From: Manduca sexta
Taxonomy: Eukaryota; Arthropoda; Insecta; Lepidoptera; Sphingidae
Length of the DNA stretch: 64,000 nucleotides
Assembly (NCBI RefSeq): GCF_014839805.1
Contig: NC_051118.1
Coordinates: 1,178,001-1,242,000, forward strand
Direction of reading: 5' to 3'
A program made the position numbers and the translations under genes. This document shows, piece by piece, positions 46,906 through 59,400 of this stretch (its first letter is position 1; the number at the start of each line of letters is the position of its first letter). The notes beneath the pieces are model-generated. The model ran no database searches. It was given only the letters and a program-made list of their open reading frames with translations, and was not told the origin of the DNA.

Positions 46906-48339
46906 ACATATACACCCACATTCTTAATATAAACCAGATGTCGACCACTTTAAACAAGTTTGTTTATGGTATCTCATATTATTCTAAGTGTATGGTGCAT
47001 GTTAGGATGAAAATCTCAAAATTAAAAATATAAAATCGACGTTGCTTTATACAAGACTTTTGTAGGCATACCATATAACGTTATTAAAATTGCTAGCTAA
47101 GTAAGAAAAATATTTGAACAAATATACGAAAACAATATTTAATTTTATGTAGCCACGGATTCCAAAATTATAACTAGTATATAGGTACTTAATGCTAAAA
47201 ATTTTTTGATTATAGTGGTTTTTGAAGTCAGTTAACCTATTTTTAAAACGTTTTTATTTGTAACTAAAATAAATACGGGTTGCTTGTGGCTTTGCTCGTA
47301 AAAATCTCGAACTTAAGATTTAGATAAGCTAATTAAAAAATTTGATACCTAGCGGTGAAGAATCTCTTAATCGTTCTTACATTTCCAATTTGTTTTGATT
47401 GGTTGTATCGTTTTAACAACAAGCCTGCCAATAGTCCTCAGGGTATCTAGTAACTTATTGCTGCCAGCACTATTCCCTTTTTATAATATTAAAAAAACAC
47501 TTTCTCAAGTAAATAGTCTTTATAAAGGCCTTGCTCGTTATTCAGTTCTACTAAAATTAATATGTGACAAATATCTTATTAATAGTGTGCCGTATCTACC
47601 GATGTCGTTATCTACAAATAACTTTTCAACGTAATCCTTATCAGAGTGTAAATATCAAACATTATTGAGGTATATTTCCAAAAATATTTTTAAACAACGT
47701 TTGTTTAGTTCCGTTCGCATGAAGGTCTTATCGGTGTAAACGTTCAATTGTGCGTTTCTAAGATAAAAGGACCCTTTAAGTTAAAGTAGGTATAAGTTTA
47801 ATAATACATTCTGTATTACGCGTTAAGTTACAATCGACTCCAGGGGTATAGCCAAGTTCTGGATTTAGCAAATTAAAAAACAAAAATTGTGCATTTATAT
47901 TCACATTCATTCATATTCATTTTAAAATATAACAGAAGAGTGTCCAGCCTGAAGACTGCAACCTATCAATTTGTAGTTGAACAAACTGTATTTCGATGTG
48001 TATATCCGAGAGCGCGAGGGGGGGGGGGGTCGGGCTGGTTAGGTCTCGTCCATGATAGACTTCTAATAATTTTACATAAACTTTTAGATAGGGGCGAGTT
48101 TCGCTATATTGGGCATTGATAAAATTAATTTTTAGTGCTTTTGACAAAAAACCTGACGTAAGTACACATAAGAAAGATAAAATAATGTCGTCTTGTAATC
48201 TTGGAATCACTTGTCGACGAAATAATAATTTACTAAATCATTTTTAATGTTTTTGGTATTTGAAGTTAATGGGTTCTTAATTAATAGGAAAATAATGTTT
48301 TATGATATTAATGAGATGCATTAGGCACTCTATAGGTGC
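46906..48339. other. AT-rich intergenic DNA with a 12-G tract
   Basis: The only structured item is a homopolymer of 12 G at 48018-48029. Frames of 76-97 codons overlap it but have no recognisable content. Confidence 0.35.
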
Positions 48340-48535
48340 GAAAGTAAATCTGATAAGCTTTTATGGCTAAACTACTGAATTAATTTCGATGAAATTTTAT
48401 ATGTAGATCGTTTGACAGCCTGAGAAGGACATAGGATACTTTTATCCCAGGAAAGTATACCTAAAGCTCGAGTTTTATCCCGGGGAAACTTTTTGACTCA
48501 GACGGAGCCGCGAGCGGAAGTTAATTATAAATGAT
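48340..48535 (+). mobile_element. Helitron-like or LINE-like terminal segment, diverged
   Basis: It contains 'ATTTCGATGAAATTTTATAT', 'GAAGGACATAGGATACTTTT', 'ATCCCGGGGAAA' and 'GACGGAGCCGCGAGCGGAAG'. The order is shared with 48975-49132. Confidence 0.45.
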
Positions 48536-48974
48536 ATTTTGATTTCCCGCACTAATTTATAATTTATATTATTCTTAGGAGGTAGACATTAGTCTTGGTG
48601 TGGCTGTTACTCGCCCAACAGTAAATGTGTTGCTAATTGTTGCTGTTATTGCTTCATTTTTACAAAAAAAAGTAGGGATGAATATATTAATAATTATTTT
48701 TTTCCTTAGTTACCCGGATATGGCCATTTTAGCTCATTAGGAATATATTAATAAAATTTTAATTAATATGTGTTTTTCCTTGACTAATTTTCGATGTTTT
48801 TTTAAAGATAAATATCGAAGGTTTCTGATAAGCATATATTTCTAATATCTACAATTACGTTCATTATTTATCTGTTTATTTATTTATAATGAGGACAACC
48901 AGTGTAGAGCAGCAAATTTTCGCAGCAATATACAGCGCAAGAACTTCCAGATATTTTTACACTAGCGGCAATAT

Positions 48975-49132
48975 CTGTTGTCTGAACGCGATAAACTCAA
49001 AAACTACCCAACGGATTTTGATAAAATTTGGTATGGAGTTTGAGACCCTGGGAAGGACATAGGCTGCTTTCTATCCCGGGAACTTCTTACACGAGGGCGG
49101 AACCGCGAGTATAAGCTAGTAATTCTATACTC
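48975..49132 (+). mobile_element. Helitron-like terminal segment ending CTAGT
   Basis: 'CCAACGGATTTTGATAAAAT', 'GGAAGGACATAGGCTGCTTT' and 'GGGCGGAACCGCGAGTATAA' lead to a CTAGTAAT end. The related copies end in the same manner at 11945 and 51987, which supports a common 3' terminus. Confidence 0.5.
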
Positions 49133-49216
49133 ATGCACTGCCCTGAGTCTTGTAAGTTTCAAAATTTTCAGTAGTCAGTTCGTCGTGATTGTTTTCATGG
49201 TACAGCCTCGGATCTC

Positions 49217-49242
49217 GGGGGGCGGGGGGGGGGGGGGGGGGG
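49217..49242 (+). repeat. Poly-G tract (6 G, C, 19 G)
   Basis: The run is GGGGGG-C-(G)19. It is very unusual in this AT-rich window and is able to form G-quadruplexes. Its exact length is unreliable, because such runs are hard to sequence. Confidence 0.85.
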
Positions 49243-49364
49243 TTCTGGGGTTAAGCTGCGGCCCATGGCTCGGGCGGCAAATTCAGAGGACGGCTAATTC
49301 AAACTTTGACTACTGAGACATCCAGAACATTACAGACATAAAGTATTTCCCGCGGGGCGCGAAA

Positions 49365-49383
49365 TGATGATGATGATGATGAC
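49365..49383 (+). repeat. (ATG)n microsatellite
   Basis: About six tandem ATG/TGA units, 'ATGATGATGATGATGATGAC'. Confidence 0.8.
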
Positions 49384-49964
49384 AAAGATAATAAGATTTA
49401 GGCCCGCCTTCAAAAAATTCAAGATCCGGGACTGACATGGTAAAATGCGCCGTATTATGCTCATTCCTTTGACACCCTGTATTTATAGGCTTCCTACACA
49501 ATATTAAATATGTAAGTATTGAGGAAAATAGCAGAGGTGAATCAAATGGATACCGGTTTAGGTTTAGGTTTAAAGGTATTATAGTATGGAGATCAATGAC
49601 GTTTTACAAATAGACGCGTTATAGACTAACAAAATTGCAAATAGGAACAGCGCAGTCTTTACTATAGTCACAGCCCTAGCAGCTCGCATTGATACGGCCC
49701 GAGTGGATCTGAGTGTGCCCGAGCGTCGACCGCCCCGTCGCGTCGCCATGAAAGTCAAATAAAATGCAGTTATTAGTTACAAAATAAGTTAAATAGTGTA
49801 TACTTATTACTAACGTATGAAATTAAACGTTTTTTTCATTCACAGTTGGAGTATAATTTGTTCATCGTCTAAAAACACAGAAAGTCAGTTTATTTATAAA
49901 AATACAAAAAGTTAATAAGCCGACTAGCCGCGACAGTGGTTGGAGTTATAGTGAGAAACTCCCA

Positions 49965-50056
49965 ACTATCACTGCCTGACCCGGGATTCGAACCTAGGCC
50001 CTTAGAGCAGTGACCGTACCGCTTACGCAATACAAACACGTCACTGAGGCAGCCAT
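49965..50056 (-). repeat. SINE family A, tRNA-like end only
   Basis: On the plus strand 'CCCGGGATTCGAACCTAGGC' is a B box in reverse, followed by 'GTCACTGAGGCAGCC'. It corresponds to 51705-51778. Confidence 0.6.
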
Positions 50057-50269
50057 AGATATAATATTATGGATGAAAGAATGCACTTTATTGCCACAGA
50101 GGTAGGTTATGAAACAAGTAGGTACCTATATTAACAAGGAAAAACAACAATAATTAGGTATTAGGTATACCTACAGCGAGTAAGTAGGTATTAAGTGAGA
50201 TGCATGCGCACATCGTCGCAACAAAAAGTGCAATTACTATAATAAAAAATATATCTACAGGGTTGTTTA
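50057..50269. other. Short intergenic stretch
   Basis: It has several 'TAGGTA' and 'AGTAGGTA' repeats (50100-50190) and nothing else. Confidence 0.3.
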
Positions 50270-50593
50270 ACATTGCGTTATTAAATAAAACCACAGACTC
50301 GTCTTTACCTCTGCTAACTTTGTACCAAAATCATCCACGATTCACCAATATTTTCACGAAAATATCCAAGTTGTAGTTTTTTGGAATTTTGATAATTTTA
50401 TAGTTTAGTGCGTATATGGCGTGTGTGTGAGTGTATTTCTCACTGAAAGTATGATATTGCCGCTGCGATCAATTCTCTTAGAGTAGTAATAGTGGTATTA
50501 ATGCGCGTAAAATTAAAATTACTTTTTATTGTTATTTATTTTCCTCTAAACTTACACTTTTTATTTTACATCAGCGGTTCGAGTAACTTATTG
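50270..50593 (+). repeat. Dispersed repeat family E, copy 2
   Basis: It starts 'ACATTGCGTTATTAAATAAA' and runs parallel to 41557-41845, with a few indels and many substitutions. Its ends are sharp where similarity starts and stops. Confidence 0.6.
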
Positions 50594-50864
50594 TAAACTG
50601 TTATTTTCGAGAAGAATTAGATCTGTATGTGATTTTATATTATTATGTATATTGTAAGGGACAATACAATTATACAATAGTTCCAAACAGCCGCTGCGCG
50701 AGGCGCCAAGGCTGTATCATAATCAATGAATAAATTGGGTATTGCGTTAGTGTTTTATTGGAATCAATGATATAAATTGGTGGCCTAAAAATGTATAAAT
50801 AAGTACTAATAGGAATTAATCTTCTCTTATAAAGTAAACATTTTTTTTTATTATTTCAAAGAAT

Positions 50865-51095
50865 AGGCGCGTTTGCCGTTCGCTTGATGGTAAGCGATAC
50901 GACCGCCCATAAACAGTAAAAACACCATCCAACATCTTGAATTACAAAGTATTGTTTGGTATTCCACTGCGTTCGCCATCCTGAGACATGAGATGTTAAG
51001 TCTTATTATGTCCAGTAGTTACACTGGCTACAATGTTTTTCAAACCGGAACACAACAGTGACAACACGCTGCTTGGCGGCAGAAATATACAATTC
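50865..51095 (-). repeat. Dispersed repeat family F, minus copy
   Basis: This is the inverse of 46546-46802: 'GCTTGATGGTAAGCGATACG', 'CCGCCCATAAACAGTAAAAA', 'CGCCATCCTGAGACATGAGA' and 'TTTTCAAACCGGAACACAAC'. Confidence 0.7.
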
Positions 51096-51536
51096 AGTAT
51101 TAAACCTATCACTTTACATCATAGTATAGTGTTTTTCTTCAATGGTATTTTTTCCATGAACAATGAATTTATTCACATCTATTAAACAATGTTACTAACA
51201 ACCAAACATTGTTTCATAACTATAGTGTGATTTTAATCTCGCTAATATTATAAATGCAAAATTTTGTTAATGTTTGGACGTATTTATATTTGGATGTAGC
51301 TTAGTTCAGCCGCACTACCTTTGTCTTTGTTTGTTTACGTGATATTGTAATCTGTGGAAACTGTTGTGGATAATTTGTTTTTAATTTATAAGCGCTAGGT
51401 TTTTTATCTGTAGTTTTCCAAATGAAGTAAAATAAAGTATGTGTGTGGTAGAAGTAAACGCAGAAAAAGCTAGACGGATTGGAATGAAGTTTAGCATATA
51501 CACCATGTTCTGGAATAACATACATAACATCACGCA

Positions 51537-51778
51537 TTTTATCCCCGAAGGGGTATGCAGAGGCGCAACTAGGGCACCCACTTTTCGCCAGGTATGTTCC
51601 GTCCCATGATGTGATAGGGGGCGAGCCTATCGCCATATCGGGCACAAATTCCAGACTCCGGGCTAATACTGAGCAGAAAAACCCAAATATCACTTTGCCC
51701 GAGCCGGGATTCGAACCCAGGACCTCAGAGCGCTATTGTACCGGACGTGCAATACAACTACGCCACCGAGGCAGTCTC
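51537..51778 (-). repeat. SINE family A, near full-length
   Basis: Read on the minus strand it has a tRNA-like head starting 'GACTGCCTCGGTGGCGTAG' (A box), the B box 'GGGTTCGAATCCC', a body with 'CAGTATTAGCCCGGAGTCTG' and 'CCCTATCACATCATGGGACG', and a 3' end in 'ACCCCTTCGGGGATAAAA'. It ends in a CCCCNNCGGGG hairpin. This is the reference copy for family A. A microsatellite (TA)n follows at about 51790. Confidence 0.75.
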
Positions 51779-51929
51779 CACCGAGGCAGTATATATATAT
51801 ATATATTTCTGGAATAACACAAACACATTTTTTTTCCGGTAATTTGCTCACACGGGAAATAATAGGATGTTTATATAGATGGCGTTAGTGTACTACTGGT
51901 GGCGTTTTAAATAGGTAAGTATGGTGTTT

Positions 51930-51987
51930 TAGGGACTTTAATAGCGGCCGAGGCTTCTCACGCGGGCAAAGCCGCGAGCGACAACTA
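51930..51987 (+). mobile_element. Helitron-like 3' terminus
   Basis: CGCGG-GCAAAG-CCGCG is a 5-bp hairpin (51961-51976). Eight bases later CTAAT follows. A short GC hairpin a few bases before CTRR-T is the Helitron 3' hallmark. Only the end is recognisable. Confidence 0.5.
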
Positions 51988-53340
51988 ATAGTTGACTGTT
52001 CGTTGACTTATCAGCAGATATAGCTTGGAAAAGGCCCTCGCGTCGATTACTTGTTATCTATAAAATTATAATAACGTGATTCATACTTTTAAATCCTGAT
52101 CGCTATAATAGATAGGTCTTTGTAATTATAAAGTCAGAATTTTACACTTAATATGCATCCTTCAAGTGGGATAACTCAAATTCCATATTTTTGGGCAAAT
52201 AAGTAATTGTGCTTACTCTTGCCCAGTTCAAATATGATGTATTTATTATAGTAAATATATGGAGAAATGTTATTTGAACACGGAAAATTGAAATCTCATA
52301 CACTGCGCATAAATTACAAATAGTAGCTGTCTTTTTGTTTTTTCTTTTCTAAATACGATAAAACTATCAATAATAATTGTCTCCTGACAAAAAAATTGTG
52401 TTTGTGTGCGTGCGGAACACTCTTTTCTTTTGATTTATTAAAGTAAAGCGTACCTATCTGTATTTTTTGTTTTATCATTGGCACACTACTTTTATAAGTT
52501 TTGGAAATATTAACTTACAAAAACATTTTTTTATTATTATTAGACTTATTAACTGGTAAAAGTGGTGTTTTATTAGTTGTAAAATAATAATAAATCAGTT
52601 TATTGTCTTATTACACAAATAATAACATACATATACTTATACTATAATAAAGACAAAAGGAAGCTGACCGGGACAGCAGTTCCGAGTAGCGCTGGTTTTC
52701 AGCCTCTCCTAATTTCCTAGGATGTTACGCGGAAAGTGTATACGGTATGCCGATATATAAAATATATCTGTATACTGCTTTAGCCAGATGTGTGCCAATG
52801 TATAAGCATTTGCGCCTTTGTTCATTCTTTCCTCGAACCCAGAAACCGCTATTGGGCGAAAACACTACCTGCCCGATGTACTTATGGGCAAAAATGATGT
52901 TTAGGTAATGTCGAGTAGGCACCCTTCTCTTGTCAAATCTCTCTCTCTCTCTCTCTATTGCTTTTTTGTTTACGCATTACGACTCAAGTAAAAAAATAAC
53001 GTTTTGCTATTATTTTTTCAAAGAAAAAGATTTTTATATATTTAAAATTATAATCTTTATGAATTCAATTGTATTGATTTTTCCCGCCATTCTTATCTAA
53101 AAATAAAAGTTAAACACGCATTTTGGGATCTTAAAAGTCTATTTGTTGCACCCAGACTTTGTCTATCAAAGCCTTTCACACAAATACGTTCATTGTTTTC
53201 TGCATTTGCTTTTGACAAATTTAGCACAAACTTTCGCATTCATATTAAGAGTTTGGTTATATCATGAATTTCAGAAAATACATTTATATATTTTTGAGTG
53301 CATGATAAGGTTATCTTCGCGTCGGTTTGCGTAGTTTTAG
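51988..53340. other. Intergenic DNA upstream of the glycosyltransferase gene
   Basis: AT-rich, with no supported gene. A (CT)n microsatellite lies at about 52939-52957 ('TCTCTCTCTCTCTCTCT'). Confidence 0.4.
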
Positions 53341-53404
53341 TAGTCAGTCCGTTTCCGTCCGTGGTCGCAGGTGCGCGCGTGGTCAGTGCGATGGTAACAC
53401 AACG
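53340..53404 (+). promoter_or_regulatory. Core promoter and 5' leader of the GT31 gene
   Basis: TCAGTCCGTTT and TCAGTGCG (about 53344 and 53382) match the arthropod initiator TCAGT. The surrounding sequence is CG-richer than its neighbourhood. The start site is inferred, not shown. Confidence 0.4.
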
Positions 53405-53446
53405 ATGCGAATACATTACTGTTATAGTGTTATATGTTACTTACTT

Positions 53447-56400
53447 ATGCGGTTATTTGGTGAGTTTTTAGTATTTATGTGAAGTTTGGGACAATTTTTC
53501 CGGAAATTATGTCCACGTGATGTTGATTTTGTGTATGATAATGTTTGTGTTTTTCAAAAATCGATTATCTTAGTGAGTTGAAAGATTTTGCAGATTATTT
53601 TGCCCTTATACCTGCTTCTTGTAAGGATCGTCGGCATTTTATGGCTTGCAAACCTGGCAATTTTAGGGAATGGTTTTCATATTTATTTTAATAGAACACA
53701 CGTTGTTAATAGCCGTGTGTTACTTCTAAGTTTTGTGTAACTACTTTTAATTTAATTCCACGAAGTTCGATTAAGAATGAAGATAAATAAAAAGCCGATT
53801 TTGATGTATTAATTGTTTATGAAATATTGTGTGGTCTGTTGATTATAAATTATATAGCTCATATAAATGATAGAAATAATAGAATTAATAACTATATAAT
53901 AGCATAGTTGGAAGTGGAACGGACGCGGGTTCAAAACCCAAACACACCTCTGACTTTACTAAAGTTGTGTGAATTATCGATAAAGGAAAACAAAGCGAGG
54001 AAACCTACATACCTGAGACGTTCTCTATAAGAATTTCGAAGGAATGTGAAGTTTACCAAGCCGCACTAGGCCAACGTGATGGACTGAGGCCTAATCCCTC
54101 TCAGTAGTAGAAAGGGCTCGTGCCCAGCAATGGGACAGTATATAATACCGAGCTGATATTATTATTTATTATAAGTAAGTATATAAATTATAGATTTCAA
54201 CGTGCTGTAAAATACCTAAATAGTTTAATACACGTGTCTATTTTTAACAGTACAAAACAGGAACAAATGAGTACAAATTCTACCTTTATCCTCGAAGGGG
54301 TAGCCAGAGTTGCAATTATGGCACTTATTTCACGGCATTTATGGTCCGTTATGTGATAGGGGGCGAACTTATCACCACACACAATATCAGGCATAAATAG
54401 CAGACTCTGGGGTAATTTGATCAAAAACCCCAACAACCCTGATCGAACCGGGGTTGCTAACAATAGGCAAATATTAAAAGGATTTTGCTAACTTCTCTTG
54501 CTCATATAGCGTTGTAAACCGGTTAAAAGCAAAGGAGGTGGGGAAACCCTTATTGTAAGCCTCCATAAGAATTATAAGGAAAATGCAGTTTTGATATCGT
54601 ATCGTTTTATTAGTTTTTTTATTTTACTATCTAATAAAACAGTTTTACAAATATGGATTATCTACTATCCTACTAAATAATAAGCCTTAAAGTAAACAAT
54701 CCAACCGTTCCAAATAATGAAACTACACCAGTACTATAAATAAGTATTTAATTATAATGCACTTATATATTTTAACATAAATTTTCAATCTGGCTTAGAA
54801 ACGAACTTGATAAACTATTTCAACATAACGAACATTCTTCACTTAACATCAGGTACAGTGGGGTCAATTTGCCGTGTTTAAATAAAAGCCATTTTGAAAA
54901 TAATTACTTCTGGGCAGCAAGACTTCGTAATTTCATTGATAACTTTATTCACAATGTATAGGTACGCTTTGTTGAAATCCATTACAATTTACAATGTTAC
55001 TTATCTTCAAGGGCTTGAATGATAGTTCGATAAAATCGTTGCTTTATCTGATAAGTAATTTTTTATTTTATTTAAAGAGGTAAAACCCTTAAAAGTCAAC
55101 ATTCGTTCCCTTTCTAAGCATAAATTCCATTTTTAAAAAACATTCATTTGAAAATTTAATGCAAAATATAAAAAAATTAAAATAATTACCGCAGAAAAGT
55201 AACTCAAAGCTAAATTGTACACGTGATAGCGTTTTGGCGGGAATTTAGTATCGTTATAATAATAATATTATGGTGGCAGTAATGTAATTTGAAGTTTCTT
55301 TGAATTAAAACTTATTATTCATAATCATATTTAAATATTGTGGCGTAGTTTAACAAAACATTATCAAAGTCCTTAAATGCAGTGCATCGATATGTTGCTG
55401 GTTCACTATTACAAGATACTATTATATTTATTTGCATAAATTAAGTTAAGTATATAAACACCATTAGTGCTTCTAAACATTTAATGGTCCATACACACGA
55501 AAACAAATTCAATAAATACAAACTCATCAATTGTTTGTTTTTTTATTTTCCATTTTTTATTGGGAAGGCAAGGGGTTCTAGCCCATACAGCCTCGTCATT
55601 AATAGTGCTTTCAATGGAATTCAGTACGATAAGGCCTAAGCCAAGTCTTTATATTATTTCCTTGTTAATTATTATATAAATAAGGCCACAGCCAAGTCAT
55701 AAGTTTGTTGTAAATTCTTTTCATTTTCCCTTATAAATTACTGTATTGCTGATATATTCATAAATTGCTTGGTACGTCTCTGACAAACCATCAATTGTTA
55801 TATGCGCGCGTCTTTTTTTTAAACTGGGAGTAAGTATTATAATATCGACATGGGCTAAGACGTAGCGTTTTTGCGTCCAACCGACGCAATGCTTGCCGTG
55901 ATTCATTGCGCGAGGCATCCCCCGCGCCCCGACCCCCTGGTTGGTCAGAGCGGCTTCGACGTGCGGCGTGCGGACCCATTATTTTTGTCTTTTCTAATTT
56001 TTAACAACATGAATATTTTAAATTTAATTTATCGAACCTAAATAAAAATAAAACAGAACTTTGTTATAGTGGGCTAGTGATATGTAGGTACTTATGAATG
56101 ATGTATTTTTACGTTGTTAGTATAATTCCTGCATTAATTTGGATAAGGTGCTGATTTACTTTAGTATGAGTCATGACTACGATGCTCTATGATTAAAAAT
56201 TTACATGAAAAGCTAGATTCCTGAGAAATCGCAAATAAACTTCACACATTATTATTTGAATTAAACAGATGTAAAGCGGCACCTAGCCATAGACAAGAAA
56301 AATCAAGCAAATGTTTTACTTTTTGTTTATCCTGTACAAAGTAATTTGTTGAAACTTCTTGACATGCATTACTCAATGGATACCTAATGGTGTTTGTTGT

Positions 56401-59400
56401 GTAATTGTTAAATTCCTATACTTACTATTGTTTTTAGTTAGAGTCTTAAAAATTGTTGTTGACCCACATTAAATTAAATACAGTTAAGTCTAAAATCGTT
56501 TATGCAAAGGTCCTGTCAAAAATATTTTTAAAATCGCTAAAGTTCTCAAAGATTAGCGTAGAAAATCGTAGTAATTTTTTACGAACAAAAAACCTTGTTT
56601 TGGCAGTCACATAAATGGAACTGTACTCGCTTGTCTGCCAGTAAACACGGCCTGCTTATATAACAAAGAATGCTCTTTAAAGTTTTGAAGTAAAATTAAC
56701 TTCGAAATTACTTTTTTCTAATTTACTGCGGATTTATGTTTAATTTTTACCGAAGTTTCGGACGCTTTATTTTCTATAGTTGTAAAATTATGGTACATAT
56801 TGTACTATCTATTCGGACTTTTAGATCTCAGTTCGCCCCGTCACTAAATGCTGCAAATCATTTGAAACGTCGTGAGTAACATTAAACCACGATAAGTTCC
56901 TTAAAATAGTTTTATTAGATATCTAAAATTCGCCTAAATACACGAAGATATTATACAACGAAGCGACTGTTTGCCGCTAGTTTGTATTCGTCATCCTACA
57001 TGAGATCAGACTTGGGTTTAATTACTAGCTTTTCTGTTTTTTTTATTGCTTTGAATGACGAGCCTGTCGTTCGCCTAATAGTAAGCGATACGACCGCCCA
57101 TAACTGACTTTGCCAACGACAAGTAACAAATAAAAAAATAAAGTTATAAATTTAAATAACACATAGAACTTTTTTTGTCCTTCAAGTATATTATGAATAA
57201 TAACCTACCTAGTAATATTTTGACCCAATTATCATCACGTCGAAGGTTGCTAAAGTATTTTTATCCCCCCGGTTCGGTGTTCTCTTGTCTCTCATTCGGA
57301 ATACATAGATACCAGGGGCGAAGGGTGAAATTTTCCAAAAGGTAACCCGACACACTATAAAGGTACTTGCATAAATGCGGTCTGCAAATCATTCTAATGA
57401 TAATTAGATTTTACATAAATTACGAAAGTTATATGGATCCTTCGCCATGGATAGATACACACCTATAACTTATACTTCAAACTGAAACAATTCTAACAAT
57501 TTCTTTGTCCGTTGGAGGGTAAAAACAAAGCCTATTTCCTTTCTTTCTGTTCAAGATTTCTTCTCATCAAACATTGAAATTGATTTGGTGGTTACTATGA
57601 AAGCCTAACATACCGACAAACGTATTATCGCATTTATTATTAGCAAGGATTTCTAGGAAACAAGATAAAGAAACCTTATGCTAATATTATTTTTCTGCAG
57701 AAATGCTTGTGGTTAGACAATAGTGGTATGTTTTTTTTGTTTTTTATTGCCTTAGTAGGCAAACGAGCATGCGTTCCGACTGAATGGTAAGCAGTATCGG
57801 CCGCCCAAGGAGCCGCCAAGCCGTTGCGTACCAGATTATAGCCATCTAACATAGTGAATATATTATGAGCATTTATTATTATTGTCAAGACAGGTTTTAA
57901 AGATTTGAAAGGTTCAAGGTTATTTAAATTCAAAGCGAAAAATGCCACATGTCAGTTATGCCAATCTCAATAACGAGTTTTACTCACAGCTACGCACGTC
58001 AATGTCCTTACTTGGACCAAAAGTTGTTAAAGCAGTGTTTTTGGGTTGCATACCTATTACATAACAAACCAGTCTTAAAGCTTTGTATTAAATTTAAATT
58101 TCTTTTGACAAATTAAGTCTGCACGGAAAAAACAATGCATGTAATTTTTGTGAAAATGATTACATTTTGGTTGACTTTTCGATGTATTTTTTATATACTT
58201 AATCATAATTGAATAAAATCATGGTTAGCCATAAATCTTTTTGTTTGTTCAGCTTAGCAATTAACAAGAATGTTCATTTGAAAATCAAAATAATATTAAA
58301 AACATAGCACAGGTTTTTTAAGTGAAGTCAAAGGAGTATTAGTGATGTAGGTATAGGATTCAATTTTATAAGAATAAAAAATTAATTACTAATATCTAGA
58401 GTCTAGACATCTGATTACATGCGCTGTGAAAATGGCAAAATGCTTGCAAATATGCATTGACAACGGTGAAATGTGCACACATTTTGTACAGTCAAAATGC
58501 TATTTATTATTAGAATTGATGTCCATACTTATTAAAAAAATGTAATTATTTTGACAACATACAATTAAATATTTTTCAAATATTTCTGTAGAAAACTTTC
58601 GATGTTAGTCATTCGATATTAATTTGTAGGCTGAAAATAACTTCTGTATCTTCACTTATTTTTTTTATTTTTTTAAATAACTTCTGTTCTGGCTGAAATT
58701 AACTTCTGTACCTACGTCAACTCACTGGGCAGGATTTGAAATTTGGCACCATAACTATAGAAACGAAAATTTCCGTCTCTGCTAACCCCTTCTGGAGTAA
58801 AATGCATGTGTGTGTGTGTGTGTTTTAAATATCTTGGTCTTGTTACCCAAGGTGCATCAAGTCTGTTGTACTTTGGACAATATATATTTTTCATGATCAT
58901 TGTTCTCAACCTTTCAACTTAAACCTCATTAAAAACAACCAAGCTCATTTTAAAAAATAACATTATATACATGCAGTAACTAATTAACATGGCATTGCAT
59001 AATTCCCCAAAGCTAAACTCCTTTTTTTTTATTTGAACTGTTGAAATGTCGAGGTACAACAGGTTCCCCATTTAAACCCTTCTACGTTTCCAGGTCGCAA
59101 GAAGTTAACGGCGCTGCTGTTGGTGTTGTGTGGTGTGGCGGCTGTGACGGCGGTGTGGGTGCTCGACCAGGTGTGCGCGGCGCTGGCTCCTCCCCCACCG
59201 CTCGTGCAAGACCTCAGCCACTTCAGGAGGAACCGCAGTCTCGCTCATTACCTTGATAATGTGTTAGTATTATTACTCGCCTCATGATAAGTGTACATAC
59301 ATTATATTTATTAAGATATAAACAGGCTCATATTCACATCGTGTTGCGAACTGAAACCACATATTTATCTGCTTGAAAATGACACTACAATAAGTTATTT

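Noticed and set aside
47395..47634. 79-codon plus-strand frame starting with a hydrophobic stretch
   Set aside because: The hydrophobic start is weak, there is no downstream continuation or conservation cue, and the base composition is that of the surrounding DNA.
51301..51693. 130-codon minus-strand frame
   Set aside because: More than a third of it is the SINE family A copy, and the remainder is unrecognisable.
55721..55979. Arginine-rich minus-strand frames over the CG-rich patch at 55905-55975
   Set aside because: Two overlapping frames give unrelated low-complexity translations. There is no start, splice or family support.
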